From an uncultured Flavobacteriales bacterium (GTDB lineage Bacteria > Bacteroidota > Bacteroidia > Flavobacteriales_D > Sanyastnellaceae), in assembly GCA_905478795.1 (NCBI GenBank), contig CAJQJX010000039.1, forward strand, positions 1 to 34,149: DNA of 34,149 bases, in the 5' to 3' direction. The notes under the pieces were generated by a model. That model was not told where the DNA came from, ran no database searches, and was given only the letters and a program-made list of their open reading frames with translations. Shown piece by piece: positions 8,025 to 16,906 of this stretch; position 1 is the first letter of the stretch, and each line of letters starts with the position of its first letter. The position numbers and the translations under genes were made by a program.

Positions 8025-10481
8025 ATGAGCAAAAATCTCGTGATCGTGGAGTCTCCGGCCAAGGCCAAGACCATCGAGGGCTACTTAGGTGCTGACTATG
8101 TAGTAAGGTCCAGCTACGGCCATATCAGGGATTTGCCCGGTGGTCAGCTCGCCGTAGACGTCGAGAATGGTTTTACACCCACGTATGAGATCACGGCCGA
8201 CAAAGCCCGGTTCAGTGAGCTTAAAAAACTCTCCAAGTCGGCCCAAACAGTCTGGCTCGCGACGGATGAGGACCGTGAAGGAGAAGCCATCAGCTGGCAC
8301 CTGCAAGAAGCTTTGCAACTGCCAAATCAAAAGACCAAGCGCATTGTCTTTAGCGAGATCACCAAGAATGCCATTCTCAAAGCCATAGAGCATCCCCGCG
8401 ACGTGAACATGCCCTTGGTCATGGCACAGCAAGCGCGCCGCGTCTTGGACCGTCTGGTGGGATACGAACTGTCGCCTGTACTGTGGAAAAAGGTGAGGCC
8501 ATCGCTTTCTGCAGGTCGTGTTCAGAGCGTCACTGTCCGTCTCATTGTAGACCGAGAGCGCGAAATCCTTTCTTTCCAACCCGAGGGATACTACAAGGTG
8601 TCGGCCTTGCTCGAAACCGCTGGTTCCGGATTCAAAGCCGAACTCAACAAGCGCATTGGCGACCCGGCCACCGCCGAAGACATCCTCAAGTCGGCACATG
8701 GTGCAGACCTGAAAGCGGACCGCGTAGAGCGCAAACCCACCAAGCGCAAACCCACGGCGCCATTCACCACCTCCACCCTGCAGCAGGAGTCAGCCCGCAA
8801 ACTCGGGTTCAGCGTATCCCGCACCATGCAGGTTGCACAGAAGCTCTACGAAAGCGGACTCATCACCTACATGAGGACGGATTCAACCAACCTGTCTGAT
8901 GTCGCCCTCGATGGTGCCAAGGACCACATCATTGGGACCTACGGCGAGAAATACCACGAGCTGCGCACATTTAAAACGAGCAAAGCCGGCGCCCAAGAGG
9001 CACACGAAGCGATCCGTCCCACAGACATGTCGCGCACCGATGTTTCTGGCGAATCCGACCAACAACGGCTGTATCAACTGATTTTCAAGCGGACACTTGC
9101 CAGTCAGATGTCTGACGCCATCATCGAAAAGACCACCGTGGACATCCACCTCCCTGGACGCGAGGAAATGCTCGTCGCCCGAGGACAGGCGATCCAATTC
9201 GATGGCTTCATGAAGATCTATCTCGAAGGATCGGACGAAGACAAGGAAGAAAGCGGCATGCTGCCCCGCATGGAGCAGGGCGCTGTGCTCAACCTCAAAG
9301 AGATGAAGGCCACAGAGCGCTTCACAAAAGCCACAGCAAGGTTCAGTGAAGCAGCGCTGGTCAAAAAGCTCGAGGAGCTTCAAATTGGCCGCCCTTCGAC
9401 GTATGCCAGTACCATCGCCACGATTCAAAAGAGGGGCTATGTGGTCAAGGAAGACCGCGAAGGCAAGGAGCGAGACTTCAATTCACTCACCCTTCAGGCC
9501 GATGGGACCGTGCGCTCCGAAACCGAAAAGGAAATGGCCGGCTCAGAGCGCAACAAGATGTTCCCCACGGACATTGGCAACGTGGTGACCGACTTCCTCC
9601 AGGAGCACTTCCCGACCATCATGGACTTCCAGTTCACCGCCAAGGTGGAGCAGGAGTTCGACGACATCGCCGCAGGAAAAGACGACTGGCAGCGGATGGT
9701 CAAGGCGTTTTACAAGCCTTTCAACCAACAGATTGAAGAAACCACTGAGCACGCTGAGCGGGCGAGTGGAGAGCGTGAACTTGGCGTTGACCCCGCATCG
9801 GGCAAGATGGTACTGGTGCGCATTGGCCGCTATGGCCCCTTGGCACAGATCGGCGCTCCGGACGACGAGGAAAAGCGGTTTGCTTCATTGCTCAAAGGAC
9901 AAACCCTTGAAGGCATCACGCTCGAAGAAGCCATGCAGCTGTTTGAGTTGCCACGCGACCTGGGCACCTTCGAAGACAAAAAGGTCGTTGCCGCCATTGG
10001 CCGCTTCGGCCCTTATGTCCGCCACGACGGGAAGTTTGTGAGCATCCCCAAGGACAGCGAATACACGCCATATGACATCCCCTTGGACTACGCCATCGAA
10101 ATGGTGAAAGCCAAGCGCGAGGCCGATGCCAAAGCCCTGCTCAAGACCTTTGACGAAGATCCCGACACCCGCATCATTATGGGTCGCTGGGGGCCCTACA
10201 TCAAGGCTGGAAAGGACAACGTCAAGATTCCCAAAGGCGAAGAGGTAGACAGCATCGACTGGGCCCGAGTGGAACAGCTCAAGGCCGGGGTCATCAAAGC
10301 GTTTGCCGAAGACGACAAGTGGAGCATTCGTTTGAAAGGCCGCCAATACTATCTCGTGGCCGACAAGAAGTCGGTACGCATCCCTGTTGGGGAGAAGATT
10401 CTCGAGATGGATTGGTCCCGTGCTCAGGAAATCATCAAGGGAACGGCGAAAAAGTCCACGAAGGCCAAGAAAAAGTCCTAA
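8025..10481 (+). CDS. topA: DNA topoisomerase I (type IA)
   Basis: Relaxes negative supercoils by cutting one DNA strand through a 5'-phosphotyrosine. The ATG at 8025 is chosen because MSKNLVIVESPAKAKTIEGY is the canonical start; an in-frame GTG at 8004 would add only seven residues. The product has 818 residues. The Toprim domain shows Glu9 in VESPAKAK and DEDRE at 81-85 for magnesium. The active-site Tyr is 282 in GLITYMRTDST. The C-terminal part has no CxxC zinc fingers. It carries instead repeated modules containing GRYGPLAQIG, GRFGPYVRHDG and GRWGPYIKAG, then a Lys-rich tail (KKSTKAKKKS) that probably binds DNA. Divergent from miaB. Confidence 0.98.
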   Translation: MSKNLVIVESPAKAKTIEGYLGADYVVRSSYGHIRDLPGGQLAVDVENGFTPTYEITADKARFSELKKLSKSAQTVWLATDEDREGEAISWHLQEALQLPNQKTKRIVFSEITKNAILKAIEHPRDVNMPLVMAQQARRVLDRLVGYELSPVLWKKVRPSLSAGRVQSVTVRLIVDREREILSFQPEGYYKVSALLETAGSGFKAELNKRIGDPATAEDILKSAHGADLKADRVERKPTKRKPTAPFTTSTLQQESARKLGFSVSRTMQVAQKLYESGLITYMRTDSTNLSDVALDGAKDHIIGTYGEKYHELRTFKTSKAGAQEAHEAIRPTDMSRTDVSGESDQQRLYQLIFKRTLASQMSDAIIEKTTVDIHLPGREEMLVARGQAIQFDGFMKIYLEGSDEDKEESGMLPRMEQGAVLNLKEMKATERFTKATARFSEAALVKKLEELQIGRPSTYASTIATIQKRGYVVKEDREGKERDFNSLTLQADGTVRSETEKEMAGSERNKMFPTDIGNVVTDFLQEHFPTIMDFQFTAKVEQEFDDIAAGKDDWQRMVKAFYKPFNQQIEETTEHAERASGERELGVDPASGKMVLVRIGRYGPLAQIGAPDDEEKRFASLLKGQTLEGITLEEAMQLFELPRDLGTFEDKKVVAAIGRFGPYVRHDGKFVSIPKDSEYTPYDIPLDYAIEMVKAKREADAKALLKTFDEDPDTRIIMGRWGPYIKAGKDNVKIPKGEEVDSIDWARVEQLKAGVIKAFAEDDKWSIRLKGRQYYLVADKKSVRIPVGEKILEMDWSRAQEIIKGTAKKSTKAKKKS

Positions 10482-10503
10482 CGGCGGCGTGTAGCTTGCC
10501 TTC

Positions 10504-11670
10504 ATGGAATCCATCTTTGATTGGGTTGAGCCCACTGAAGCGGGACTGTTCGATATTTCTGACGGTGTAGACAGGATGCGTGACGTCTTGCGCATTCACC
10601 GCGCAGGTGAACGTCCGGACTTAGAAGGCTGTGTAGCGGCCATCGTAGGCGTACTTGACCGCAGGGGGAGCGCAGATGGTGCAGAAACAGACCGCGCTCC
10701 GGAATGGGTGCGCGGCAAACTGTACAAGCTGACCGTCATGGATCGCTGGGCCCCGGTGGCCGACCTGGGCAACATCGCAGCAGGCCAAACGGCCGAAGAC
10801 ACCATGGCCGCGCTGGACGTCGTGTGCCAAGAGCTCATGACCCGCGGCATCATCCCCCTGGTCATTGGAGGGTCTCAAGTACAGACTTTCCCCATGTACC
10901 GCGCTTATGCCAGCCAAGACCGCCCCATCAATGTATCGGTCATCGATGCGACATTGGACTTTGGTGGCGATCCTCAAGTGACCGATGGAACCAACTGGCT
11001 CAACCAACTGATTTTACCGGAAGGCGCTCACCTGTTTGACCTCAACACCCTTGGACACCAGCGCTACCTCGTTGACGGCGACACCCTTCAACTGATGGAC
11101 CGCATGCACTTCGACAACGTACGCTTGGGCCAGTTGCGTGCAGACATCTCCATTGCAGAACCCATTCTTCGGGACTCGGATTTGGCTTCATTTGATGCAG
11201 GGGCTGTGCGAACAGCCGACCACCCTGCATCAGGAATCGCCCGTCCCAATGGCCTGAGTGGCGAAGAATTCTGTCAGCTTGCCCGTTACGCTGGATACAG
11301 TGACAGGCTCTCATCAGTAGGCTTTTTCGAATCAGACCCCTCGAAAGACGGAGATGGACGCGGAGGCCAGCTGATCTCAGAGGCCATCTGGTGCTTTCTA
11401 GAAGGCGTCATGCACAGAATGGGTGACCACCCCCGAGGCTCCACCGACGACTACTTGCAATACAGCGTTGTGCTTGAAGGCGAAGACCACGAGGTCATTT
11501 TTTACAAGAGCCCACGCAGCGACCGCTGGTGGATGGACATCCCCACCCCTGGCGCAGGCAACCGCAAAGGCCGGATCCTTTTGGTCCCTTGCACATACGC
11601 GGACTATCAATCCGCAGCCGCAGGGCAACTACCGGACCGTTGGTGGCGAACACAGCAGAAGCTGTCATAA
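10504..11670 (+). CDS. Degenerate arginase/formiminoglutamase-fold protein, probably not a metal-dependent ureohydrolase
   Basis: 388 residues with the ureohydrolase order of motifs, but the dimanganese ligands are largely gone. GGDHS has become GGSQV (122-126, His lost), DAHxD has become DATLD (148-152, His lost) and SFDxD has become SFDAG (229-233, second Asp lost). Databases would probably call this formimidoylglutamase; the missing ligands argue against that. The rest of the fold seems intact (for example SPNGL-like ARPNGLSGEEFCQLARYAG near 250). As I recall, a homologue with similar changes sits beside the gldKLMN/porP locus in other Bacteroidota, so the loss looks old. It starts 22 nt after topA and ends 200 nt before the PorP/SprF gene. 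Role unknown; a link to T9SS is only positional. Confidence 0.85.
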   Translation: MESIFDWVEPTEAGLFDISDGVDRMRDVLRIHRAGERPDLEGCVAAIVGVLDRRGSADGAETDRAPEWVRGKLYKLTVMDRWAPVADLGNIAAGQTAEDTMAALDVVCQELMTRGIIPLVIGGSQVQTFPMYRAYASQDRPINVSVIDATLDFGGDPQVTDGTNWLNQLILPEGAHLFDLNTLGHQRYLVDGDTLQLMDRMHFDNVRLGQLRADISIAEPILRDSDLASFDAGAVRTADHPASGIARPNGLSGEEFCQLARYAGYSDRLSSVGFFESDPSKDGDGRGGQLISEAIWCFLEGVMHRMGDHPRGSTDDYLQYSVVLEGEDHEVIFYKSPRSDRWWMDIPTPGAGNRKGRILLVPCTYADYQSAAAGQLPDRWWRTQQKLS

Positions 11671-11700
11671 TCCAAACCTTCGTTTTTCCGCCCATTCCAG

Positions 11701-11728
11701 ACGGCAACGTCCGGGAGCCGTGGTTTTT
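11701..11728 (+). terminator. Possible weak terminator after the arginase-fold gene
   Basis: A 5-bp stem (ACGGC 11701-11705 with GCCGT 11717-11721), extendable by two C-G pairs across a small bulge, is followed by GG and a run of five T. It lies about 30 nt past the stop. The stem is short and the loop large, so it may only be a partial terminator. Confidence 0.35.
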
Positions 11729-11870
11729 GCATCCATACTATTGACTTGGATTCCACGACGAGGCATGGATAATGGAGTTTGCAAGCGTAAACCTTAGTCA
11801 TTTTCGGTATATTAGCCGACCACCCTCGGGTGACTTTTGCAAGGAACCGTTTGAAAATCAGCTGATTGGA

Positions 11871-12821
11871 ATGAATCGCCTACTGATCGTATTGTTTGCT
11901 GTCTTGTTCAGCCTCACTGCTGTGGCCCAACAGGACCCGCAGCTCACGCAATTCTACCAGGACAGACTGTCCTTTAACCCTGCCTTTGCGGGTGCGGAGC
12001 GCCTACAATATGTAAGTGCCTTCTACCGCAATCAATGGAACGGCTTGGAAACAAATCCCCAGACCACATTGGTACAATACAATGGCAAACCTGGATTTAT
12101 TCCCGGCGGCATTGGACTGAGCTTCTTCCAAGACAAGTTGGGACAAGAAGAGAACACCGTTGTCAAACTCGCCTACGCATACCACATGGAGCCTGACGCC
12201 AATGGCGGCATCCTCAGTTTGGGTCTCGCGGCGAACTACATGGGCAAGACCCTGGGCAACGAGTGGATTTACATCGATGAAGGCGATGCGGTGATTCCCC
12301 AAAGCGCAAAAAGCGGGACTACAGTGGATGCGGACCTCGGTGTGATGTACCGTGTGCCCGGCAGCTATTATGCCGGCATTAGCACAACCCGTATTGCAGC
12401 TACCGACTTGAAAGACCTCAACATTTCGAGTGTCCGTCACCTCTACCTGCAAGCCGGGTATGAGCAAGGCCTTGGAGATGGCTCATTGCGCCTTCGCTCC
12501 CACTTGCTCGCCAAGACGGATCTAAATGCGACCTCTGTCGACTTGCACGCCAACGTCTTGTGGAACGACCTCCTCTATGGAGGCATATCCTTCCGACCTG
12601 GAGATGCAGTCGCTCCTGTGCTGGGCTTTGAATACGGCACCACCAAAAACGAAAAGCTTACCCGCTCTGAGCAGGTCTTTCGCTTTGGCTACAGCTACGA
12701 CGCTACCGTCAGTGAACTGACGAACTACAGCAGTGGCTCCCACGAAATTTTCGTCTCTTACATGTTCAACTTCGAACGCATTCCGATGCAAACCCGTCAC
12801 GTGAATCCGCGCTTTCTGTAA
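11871..12821 (+). CDS. PorP/SprF family type IX secretion outer-membrane protein
   Basis: Outer-membrane beta-barrel family that partners T9SS and gliding components. The upstream in-frame codons from 11772 are not used: the ATG at 11871 gives a clean signal peptide (MNRLLIVLFAVLFSLTAVAQ) and a 316-residue product. The mature protein begins QDPQLTQFYQDRLSFNPAFAGAE, the family hallmark in which PAFAG marks the first strand region. It continues in alternating aromatic/polar strands and ends in FVSYMFNF, a typical barrel terminus before a short tail. It lies directly upstream of gldK. Whether it corresponds to PorP itself or to an SprF paralogue cannot be decided here, so no symbol is given. Confidence 0.93.
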   Translation: MNRLLIVLFAVLFSLTAVAQQDPQLTQFYQDRLSFNPAFAGAERLQYVSAFYRNQWNGLETNPQTTLVQYNGKPGFIPGGIGLSFFQDKLGQEENTVVKLAYAYHMEPDANGGILSLGLAANYMGKTLGNEWIYIDEGDAVIPQSAKSGTTVDADLGVMYRVPGSYYAGISTTRIAATDLKDLNISSVRHLYLQAGYEQGLGDGSLRLRSHLLAKTDLNATSVDLHANVLWNDLLYGGISFRPGDAVAPVLGFEYGTTKNEKLTRSEQVFRFGYSYDATVSELTNYSSGSHEIFVSYMFNFERIPMQTRHVNPRFL

Positions 12822-12830
12822 GCCGAATAC

Positions 12831-12865
12831 ACGAAAAGACGTAACCTGACCGTTGTCTTCTTCGT
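12831..12865 (+). other. Intercistronic stem-loop between the PorP/SprF gene and gldK
   Basis: ACGAAAAGAC (12831-12840) pairs with GTCTTCTTCGT (12855-12865) in a 10-bp stem with one bulged base and a 14-nt loop. No T run follows, so it is not a standard terminator. It could be an RNA-processing or stability element that lowers gldK output relative to the upstream gene; function is inferred. Confidence 0.4.
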
Positions 12866-12928
12866 AATCCCGGGACCTGCAACCTGTGAATACGGAACGG
12901 AACACGTTCGAATAAAAGGATAGAAACC

Positions 12929-14296
12929 ATGAGAAACGCTGTGATCATCGCCTTTTGTGCTGTGACATTTGCCGGCTGCTACGGCGGCCCCGCAGGTGAA
13001 CTGGTAGGCGTATACCCTCGGGAGGACTGGGTACAAGTGAATCCCTACGGGATGAACTACATCCACTATGGCTCTTTCACCATGGGTCCAAGTGACCAGG
13101 ACGTGCCTTACGCCCTGACTGCTCGGTCCAAGACTGTGACCATCCCCGCCTTTTACATTGACATCCACGAGATCTCGAACAACGAGTACCGTCAGTTCGT
13201 GAACTACGTGCGTGACAGCTTGTTCCGTGACGTTCTACAAGAGAACGACTTTGAGGAGTATTTCGCGACCGAAGATGAGTCAGGCCGAGAACTGGACCGC
13301 TTCATCAACAAAGGCTACACCCTCAAATGGGAAGAGCCCATTGATTGGGACAACGAAGACATCTTCGATGCCCTCTACGACGAGTTCTATTTCCAAGGGT
13401 CAGACCGTTTTTACGATCAGAAGCAATTGGACACACGCAAGCTGAACTTCAAGTACTTCTGGCTGAACCTGCAAGCTGCGGCCAACAAAGGAGGTCTGGA
13501 CTTTGAAATCAACGAACCCAACCAACTCGGGCAGTTGCACAGCGTTCGTGGACACAGTGATCGCGCGCAATTCGTGGTCGAGGAGAACACCAATGTCTAC
13601 CCTGACACCCTGTGCTGGATCCGCGACTTCACATACGGCTACAATGAGCCTTTGACAAAAACCTACTTCTGGCACCCTGCCTATGACGACTATCCCGTAG
13701 TCGGCGTCACCTGGGGTCAGGCGCGTGCTTTCAATGCTTGGAGGACACAGCTGTTGGCGACATGGAAAAGGGCGAACGGAGAAACCATGGTTCAGCAGTT
13801 CCGCCTGCCGTCAGAAGCAGAATGGGAGTTTGCTGCACGTGGTGGAATTGATCTGGCCCCATTCCCTTGGGGTGGTCCTTACATCCGCAATATCTATGGT
13901 TGTCCACTGGCCAACTTCAAGCCGATGCGTGGAGACTACGTGGAGGACGCTGGATGTCACACTGTGCCCATTGAGAGCTATAGCCCGAACGACTACGGCC
14001 TCTATCAAATGGCGGGCAATGTGGCCGAATGGACGAACACCGCATTTGACGAGACGGTTTATGACTTCAGTCACGACATGAGTCCCGAGTATGAATACCA
14101 CGCTATGGCCGACGACCCCCCAAGCTTGAAGAGAAAGGTCATCCGCGGTGGTAGCTGGAAAGACATTGGATACTATTGCCAGACAGGCACGCGTTCCTTT
14201 GAATTCCAAGACACATCAAAAGCATACATCGGATTCCGCAGCGCCATGAGCTACCTCGGCAGAGGAAAGAACGTGGACCCGGAAGACTTCAATTAA
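12929..14296 (+). CDS. gldK: GldK, T9SS/gliding lipoprotein with FGE-sulfatase fold
   Basis: Lipoprotein of the T9SS periplasmic ring (PorK in Porphyromonas), which with GldN forms the ring under the outer membrane. 455 residues. A short signal ends in the lipobox FAGC, so Cys17 is the lipidated residue. The body is a formylglycine-generating-enzyme-like (SUMF1) fold: YGSFTMGPSDQ near the start, FYIDIHEISNNEYRQFVNYV, then FRLPSEAEWEFAARGG, YGLYQMAGNVAEW, VIRGGSWKD and YIGFRSAMSYLG. In this family the fold is structural, not enzymatic. A long insertion (about 95-230) with many Asp, Glu and aromatic residues separates the two halves, as in other GldK proteins. First gene of the gldKLMN set. Confidence 0.97.
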   Translation: MRNAVIIAFCAVTFAGCYGGPAGELVGVYPREDWVQVNPYGMNYIHYGSFTMGPSDQDVPYALTARSKTVTIPAFYIDIHEISNNEYRQFVNYVRDSLFRDVLQENDFEEYFATEDESGRELDRFINKGYTLKWEEPIDWDNEDIFDALYDEFYFQGSDRFYDQKQLDTRKLNFKYFWLNLQAAANKGGLDFEINEPNQLGQLHSVRGHSDRAQFVVEENTNVYPDTLCWIRDFTYGYNEPLTKTYFWHPAYDDYPVVGVTWGQARAFNAWRTQLLATWKRANGETMVQQFRLPSEAEWEFAARGGIDLAPFPWGGPYIRNIYGCPLANFKPMRGDYVEDAGCHTVPIESYSPNDYGLYQMAGNVAEWTNTAFDETVYDFSHDMSPEYEYHAMADDPPSLKRKVIRGGSWKDIGYYCQTGTRSFEFQDTSKAYIGFRSAMSYLGRGKNVDPEDFN

Positions 14297-14306
14297 TCTC
14301 ATTTTA

Positions 14307-14343
14307 AGACGGCTGCCAGAACGCATGAAACCCGTTCCCGTCT
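14307..14343 (+). other. Intercistronic stem-loop between gldK and gldL
   Basis: Two stacked helices: AGACGG (14307-14312) with CCGTCT (14338-14343), and GAACG (14319-14323) with CGTTC (14333-14337). The right arms are contiguous and the left arms are separated by a 6-nt bulge, giving 11 pairs with a 9-nt loop. No T run follows. It is a possible processing or stability element in the gld transcript; the role is inferred. Confidence 0.4.
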
Positions 14344-14368
14344 GATCGAATCCAAAACCTGCATTACC

Positions 14369-15160
14369 ATGGCAAAGAAGACCAACAAGAAAAAGAGCGG
14401 TGGCATCGGCGGAAAAGCCTGGAAGTCATTTATGTCCAAACTCTACGGATGGGGGGCCGCGATCGTGATCGTAGGTGCTTTGTTTAAGATTGAGCACTGG
14501 GAAGGCGCTTCCGAGATGTTGATCATTGGACTGGGAACTGAAGCCTTTATCTTCTTCATGTCCGCTTTTGAGCCCCCACACAAGGATCCAAAGTGGGAGT
14601 TGGTCTATCCAGAACTTGCCGATGATGATGCAGAAGCAGGCCCCAAAAAGCCTGTGGACCAGTTGGACGAAATGCTGCAGAACGTCGGCATTGACAATAC
14701 TGTACTCACCCGACTTGGAGATGGCATGCGCCACTTAGGCGACCAGGCCAATTCATTGAGCGAGGTGACCGATGCAGCCGCAGCCACTTCAGATTACGGC
14801 AGCGCACTCCGCACCGCAACCGAAAAGGTTTCCGGATTAACCGACACCTACTCTCAAGTGAGCGAGTCCTTGACCGGATTGTCTGACAACAAGGAAATGA
14901 GTGTTGCCGCTGGCGAACAGCTGCAGAAAATGAACGAAAACCTTGGAAGCCTGAATGGCATGTACGAGGCTCAACTTCAGCAAATGGAGACCAGCCGTCA
15001 AATGTTTGAGGGCATGGGTGCCTTGGTGCAGAACCTCACGGATAGTGTAGAGGACACCAAGAAATACAAGGAGAATATCGCAGAATTGTCTACTAACCTC
15101 GAGGCCTTGAATACGGTGTACGCGAACATGCTCAACGCTATGGGCAGCTCGCGCAGCTGA
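14369..15160 (+). CDS. gldL: GldL, inner-membrane motor stator of T9SS/gliding
   Basis: Inner-membrane protein that forms the proton-driven GldLM motor powering type IX secretion and gliding. 263 residues. After a Lys-rich start there are two transmembrane helices (about 27-43 and 48-67) joined by FKIEHWEGASEM. The acidic residue in the second helix (Glu58, in GLGTEAFIFFM) corresponds to the conserved intramembrane Glu implicated in proton coupling in this family. The loop continues with SAFEPPHKDPKWELVYPEL, a strong family signature. The cytoplasmic remainder is predicted to be helical and coiled-coil, with repeated Ser/Leu/Asn heptad-like stretches. It is followed by gldM after 28 nt. Confidence 0.97.
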   Translation: MAKKTNKKKSGGIGGKAWKSFMSKLYGWGAAIVIVGALFKIEHWEGASEMLIIGLGTEAFIFFMSAFEPPHKDPKWELVYPELADDDAEAGPKKPVDQLDEMLQNVGIDNTVLTRLGDGMRHLGDQANSLSEVTDAAAATSDYGSALRTATEKVSGLTDTYSQVSESLTGLSDNKEMSVAAGEQLQKMNENLGSLNGMYEAQLQQMETSRQMFEGMGALVQNLTDSVEDTKKYKENIAELSTNLEALNTVYANMLNAMGSSRS

Positions 15161-15188
15161 TCCTTTCCTGACCCACTGAAAGAATATC

Positions 15189-16904
15189 ATGGCAGGAGCG
15201 AAGGAAACGCCGCGTCAGAAGATGATCGGGATGATGTACCTCGTCCTCACCGCACTTCTGGCACTCAACATCTCTAAGGAGATTCTAAATGGATTTGTCA
15301 AGGTTGAGAAAGGTCTGCGTCAGACCAATCAAACCGTACAAGGCAAGTCCAGGGAGACCATGCTGGAATTTGAGGCCAAATACCTCCAAGACCAGCAAAA
15401 GGTAAAGCCCTACTACGACGCCGCTAAAGACGTCGAAACCAAAGCTGACGAACTCTATGACCACATCACCCAGCTGAAAGCCAATATTTTGGCCGTAGCC
15501 AGTGGAAAAAGAGAAGTGGTCGAAGCCGGTGGAGATATATCGGAGTTCATTGCACAGGACAAACTGACCCGTAAGGACACTGTTCTGAGTATTGCCTACT
15601 TCGAAAAGAAGGACGAGTACCAGGAAATCACCTCCTACTTGGTAGGTGGAGAACCCGGGGATCCAAAAACCGGACCGTTTACAGCGTCGGAACTGAAGGA
15701 CAAGCTCGAGACCTTTCGGGACAACTTAAAAGATGTTGGCTTCACTGACTTCGTTGGCAACAGCTTCGAAGTCTCTCCAGGCCTCAAAGCTTCCTTTGAC
15801 CAAACCTTCCAATACGAGAAGGAAATGGAGGATGGCAAAGAGGTCCTTTGGGAAGCTGCCAATTTCTTTGACGTTCCCCTAGCGGCTGTCATTCCGATTT
15901 TGTCCAAGCTTCAAATCGACATCGCCAACGCAAAGTCCAACCTCATGTCCGAGCTGATTGCGGGCATTGAAGGCAAGAGCTACAAGTTCACCAACTTGAT
16001 GCCGCTGGTGGTTCCTGAAAGCAACTACATCCTCCGGGGAGACAGCTTTCGTGCGGATGTCCTGCTGGCTGCATTCGATGCCACGAACAGCCCCAACATC
16101 TACGTTGACAGCCGAGAGTTTAATGGCAACGACAGCAGCCTTTTGGCATACAACGACAAAGACCCACTCCGCATCGAAGGTGGTTTAGGAAAGATCCGAA
16201 TCGCCACCAAGGGCATGTCCCTCGGCGAACGCAACTACAAAGGCCTCATCCGCTTCCAAGGACCTGATGGCAATGTGGGTGACTATCCGTTCTATACCCC
16301 TGAATTCACCGTCGCTGAGCCCGCCCTCGTGGTGAGCCCTACCAAGATGAACGTGTTCTACCGCGGGGTTCCCAACCCTGTGGAGATTTCTGTTCCTGGC
16401 GTAAGCAGCGACAAGTTGGACGTGAGGATCACAGGTGGACACAAAATCAAGCCCGACGGCGAGACCTTTATCGTAGAGCCTGGTGCTGGAGCTGAAGCTT
16501 CCATCGAAGTGACCGCTACCCTGCCCGACGGAACAAAGAAATCACTGCCTGGCCGCGAATTCCGCGTCAAGCGGATTCCAGACCCGTCTCCTCGTTTTGC
16601 AGGAAAAAGCCCCTCAGACAAGACCATTACCAAGGTTTTGCTGGAAAATGCCCCCTCTGTAGGTGCACTCATGGAAAACTTCGACTTTGACGTTGTGGTC
16701 AAAGTCAAGCGTTTCAACGTAACCGTAACCAAGGGTGGCACGTTTGTAGAACAGAGCAGCAGCACAAACATGGTGACCGCGAACATGAAAGAACTCTTCC
16801 GCTCCGTGGGTCGAGGATCTGTCGTGTACATTGAGGACATTGTGGTTTCTATGCCTGACGGCACAGAGCGTGCACTGCCTACCATGAAACTCAAAGTGAT
16901 CTGA
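15189..16904 (+). CDS. gldM: GldM, inner-membrane-anchored periplasmic shaft of the T9SS motor
   Basis: Partner of GldL: one N-terminal transmembrane helix inserts in the GldL stator, and the long dimeric periplasmic region transmits energy toward the GldK/GldN ring. 571 residues. It begins MAGAKETPRQKMIGMMYLVL, the near-invariant family start, with the membrane helix at about residues 12-30 (MIGMMYLVLTALLALNIS) directly followed by KEILNGF. The helical D1 region (to about residue 220) is followed by beta-rich domains, including NVFYRGVPNPVEISVPG near 380-396, typical of the later GldM domains. Only 2 nt separate its stop from the gldN start, so the two genes are very likely co-translated. 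Confidence 0.97.
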   Translation: MAGAKETPRQKMIGMMYLVLTALLALNISKEILNGFVKVEKGLRQTNQTVQGKSRETMLEFEAKYLQDQQKVKPYYDAAKDVETKADELYDHITQLKANILAVASGKREVVEAGGDISEFIAQDKLTRKDTVLSIAYFEKKDEYQEITSYLVGGEPGDPKTGPFTASELKDKLETFRDNLKDVGFTDFVGNSFEVSPGLKASFDQTFQYEKEMEDGKEVLWEAANFFDVPLAAVIPILSKLQIDIANAKSNLMSELIAGIEGKSYKFTNLMPLVVPESNYILRGDSFRADVLLAAFDATNSPNIYVDSREFNGNDSSLLAYNDKDPLRIEGGLGKIRIATKGMSLGERNYKGLIRFQGPDGNVGDYPFYTPEFTVAEPALVVSPTKMNVFYRGVPNPVEISVPGVSSDKLDVRITGGHKIKPDGETFIVEPGAGAEASIEVTATLPDGTKKSLPGREFRVKRIPDPSPRFAGKSPSDKTITKVLLENAPSVGALMENFDFDVVVKVKRFNVTVTKGGTFVEQSSSTNMVTANMKELFRSVGRGSVVYIEDIVVSMPDGTERALPTMKLKVI

Positions 16905-16906
16905 TC

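Noticed and set aside
10504-11670. Calling this gene hutG (formimidoylglutamase) or an arginase.
   Set aside because: Both metal-binding His and one Asp are replaced, and no other histidine-utilisation gene is nearby.
11808-11832. A TATATTAG box (11808-11815) and the inverted repeat CACCC-TC-GGGTG (11821-11832) upstream of the PorP/SprF gene, a possible promoter with an operator.
   Set aside because: The box has one mismatch to TAnnTTTG and no -33 element at a suitable distance; the repeat has only 5-bp arms. Too weak to call.
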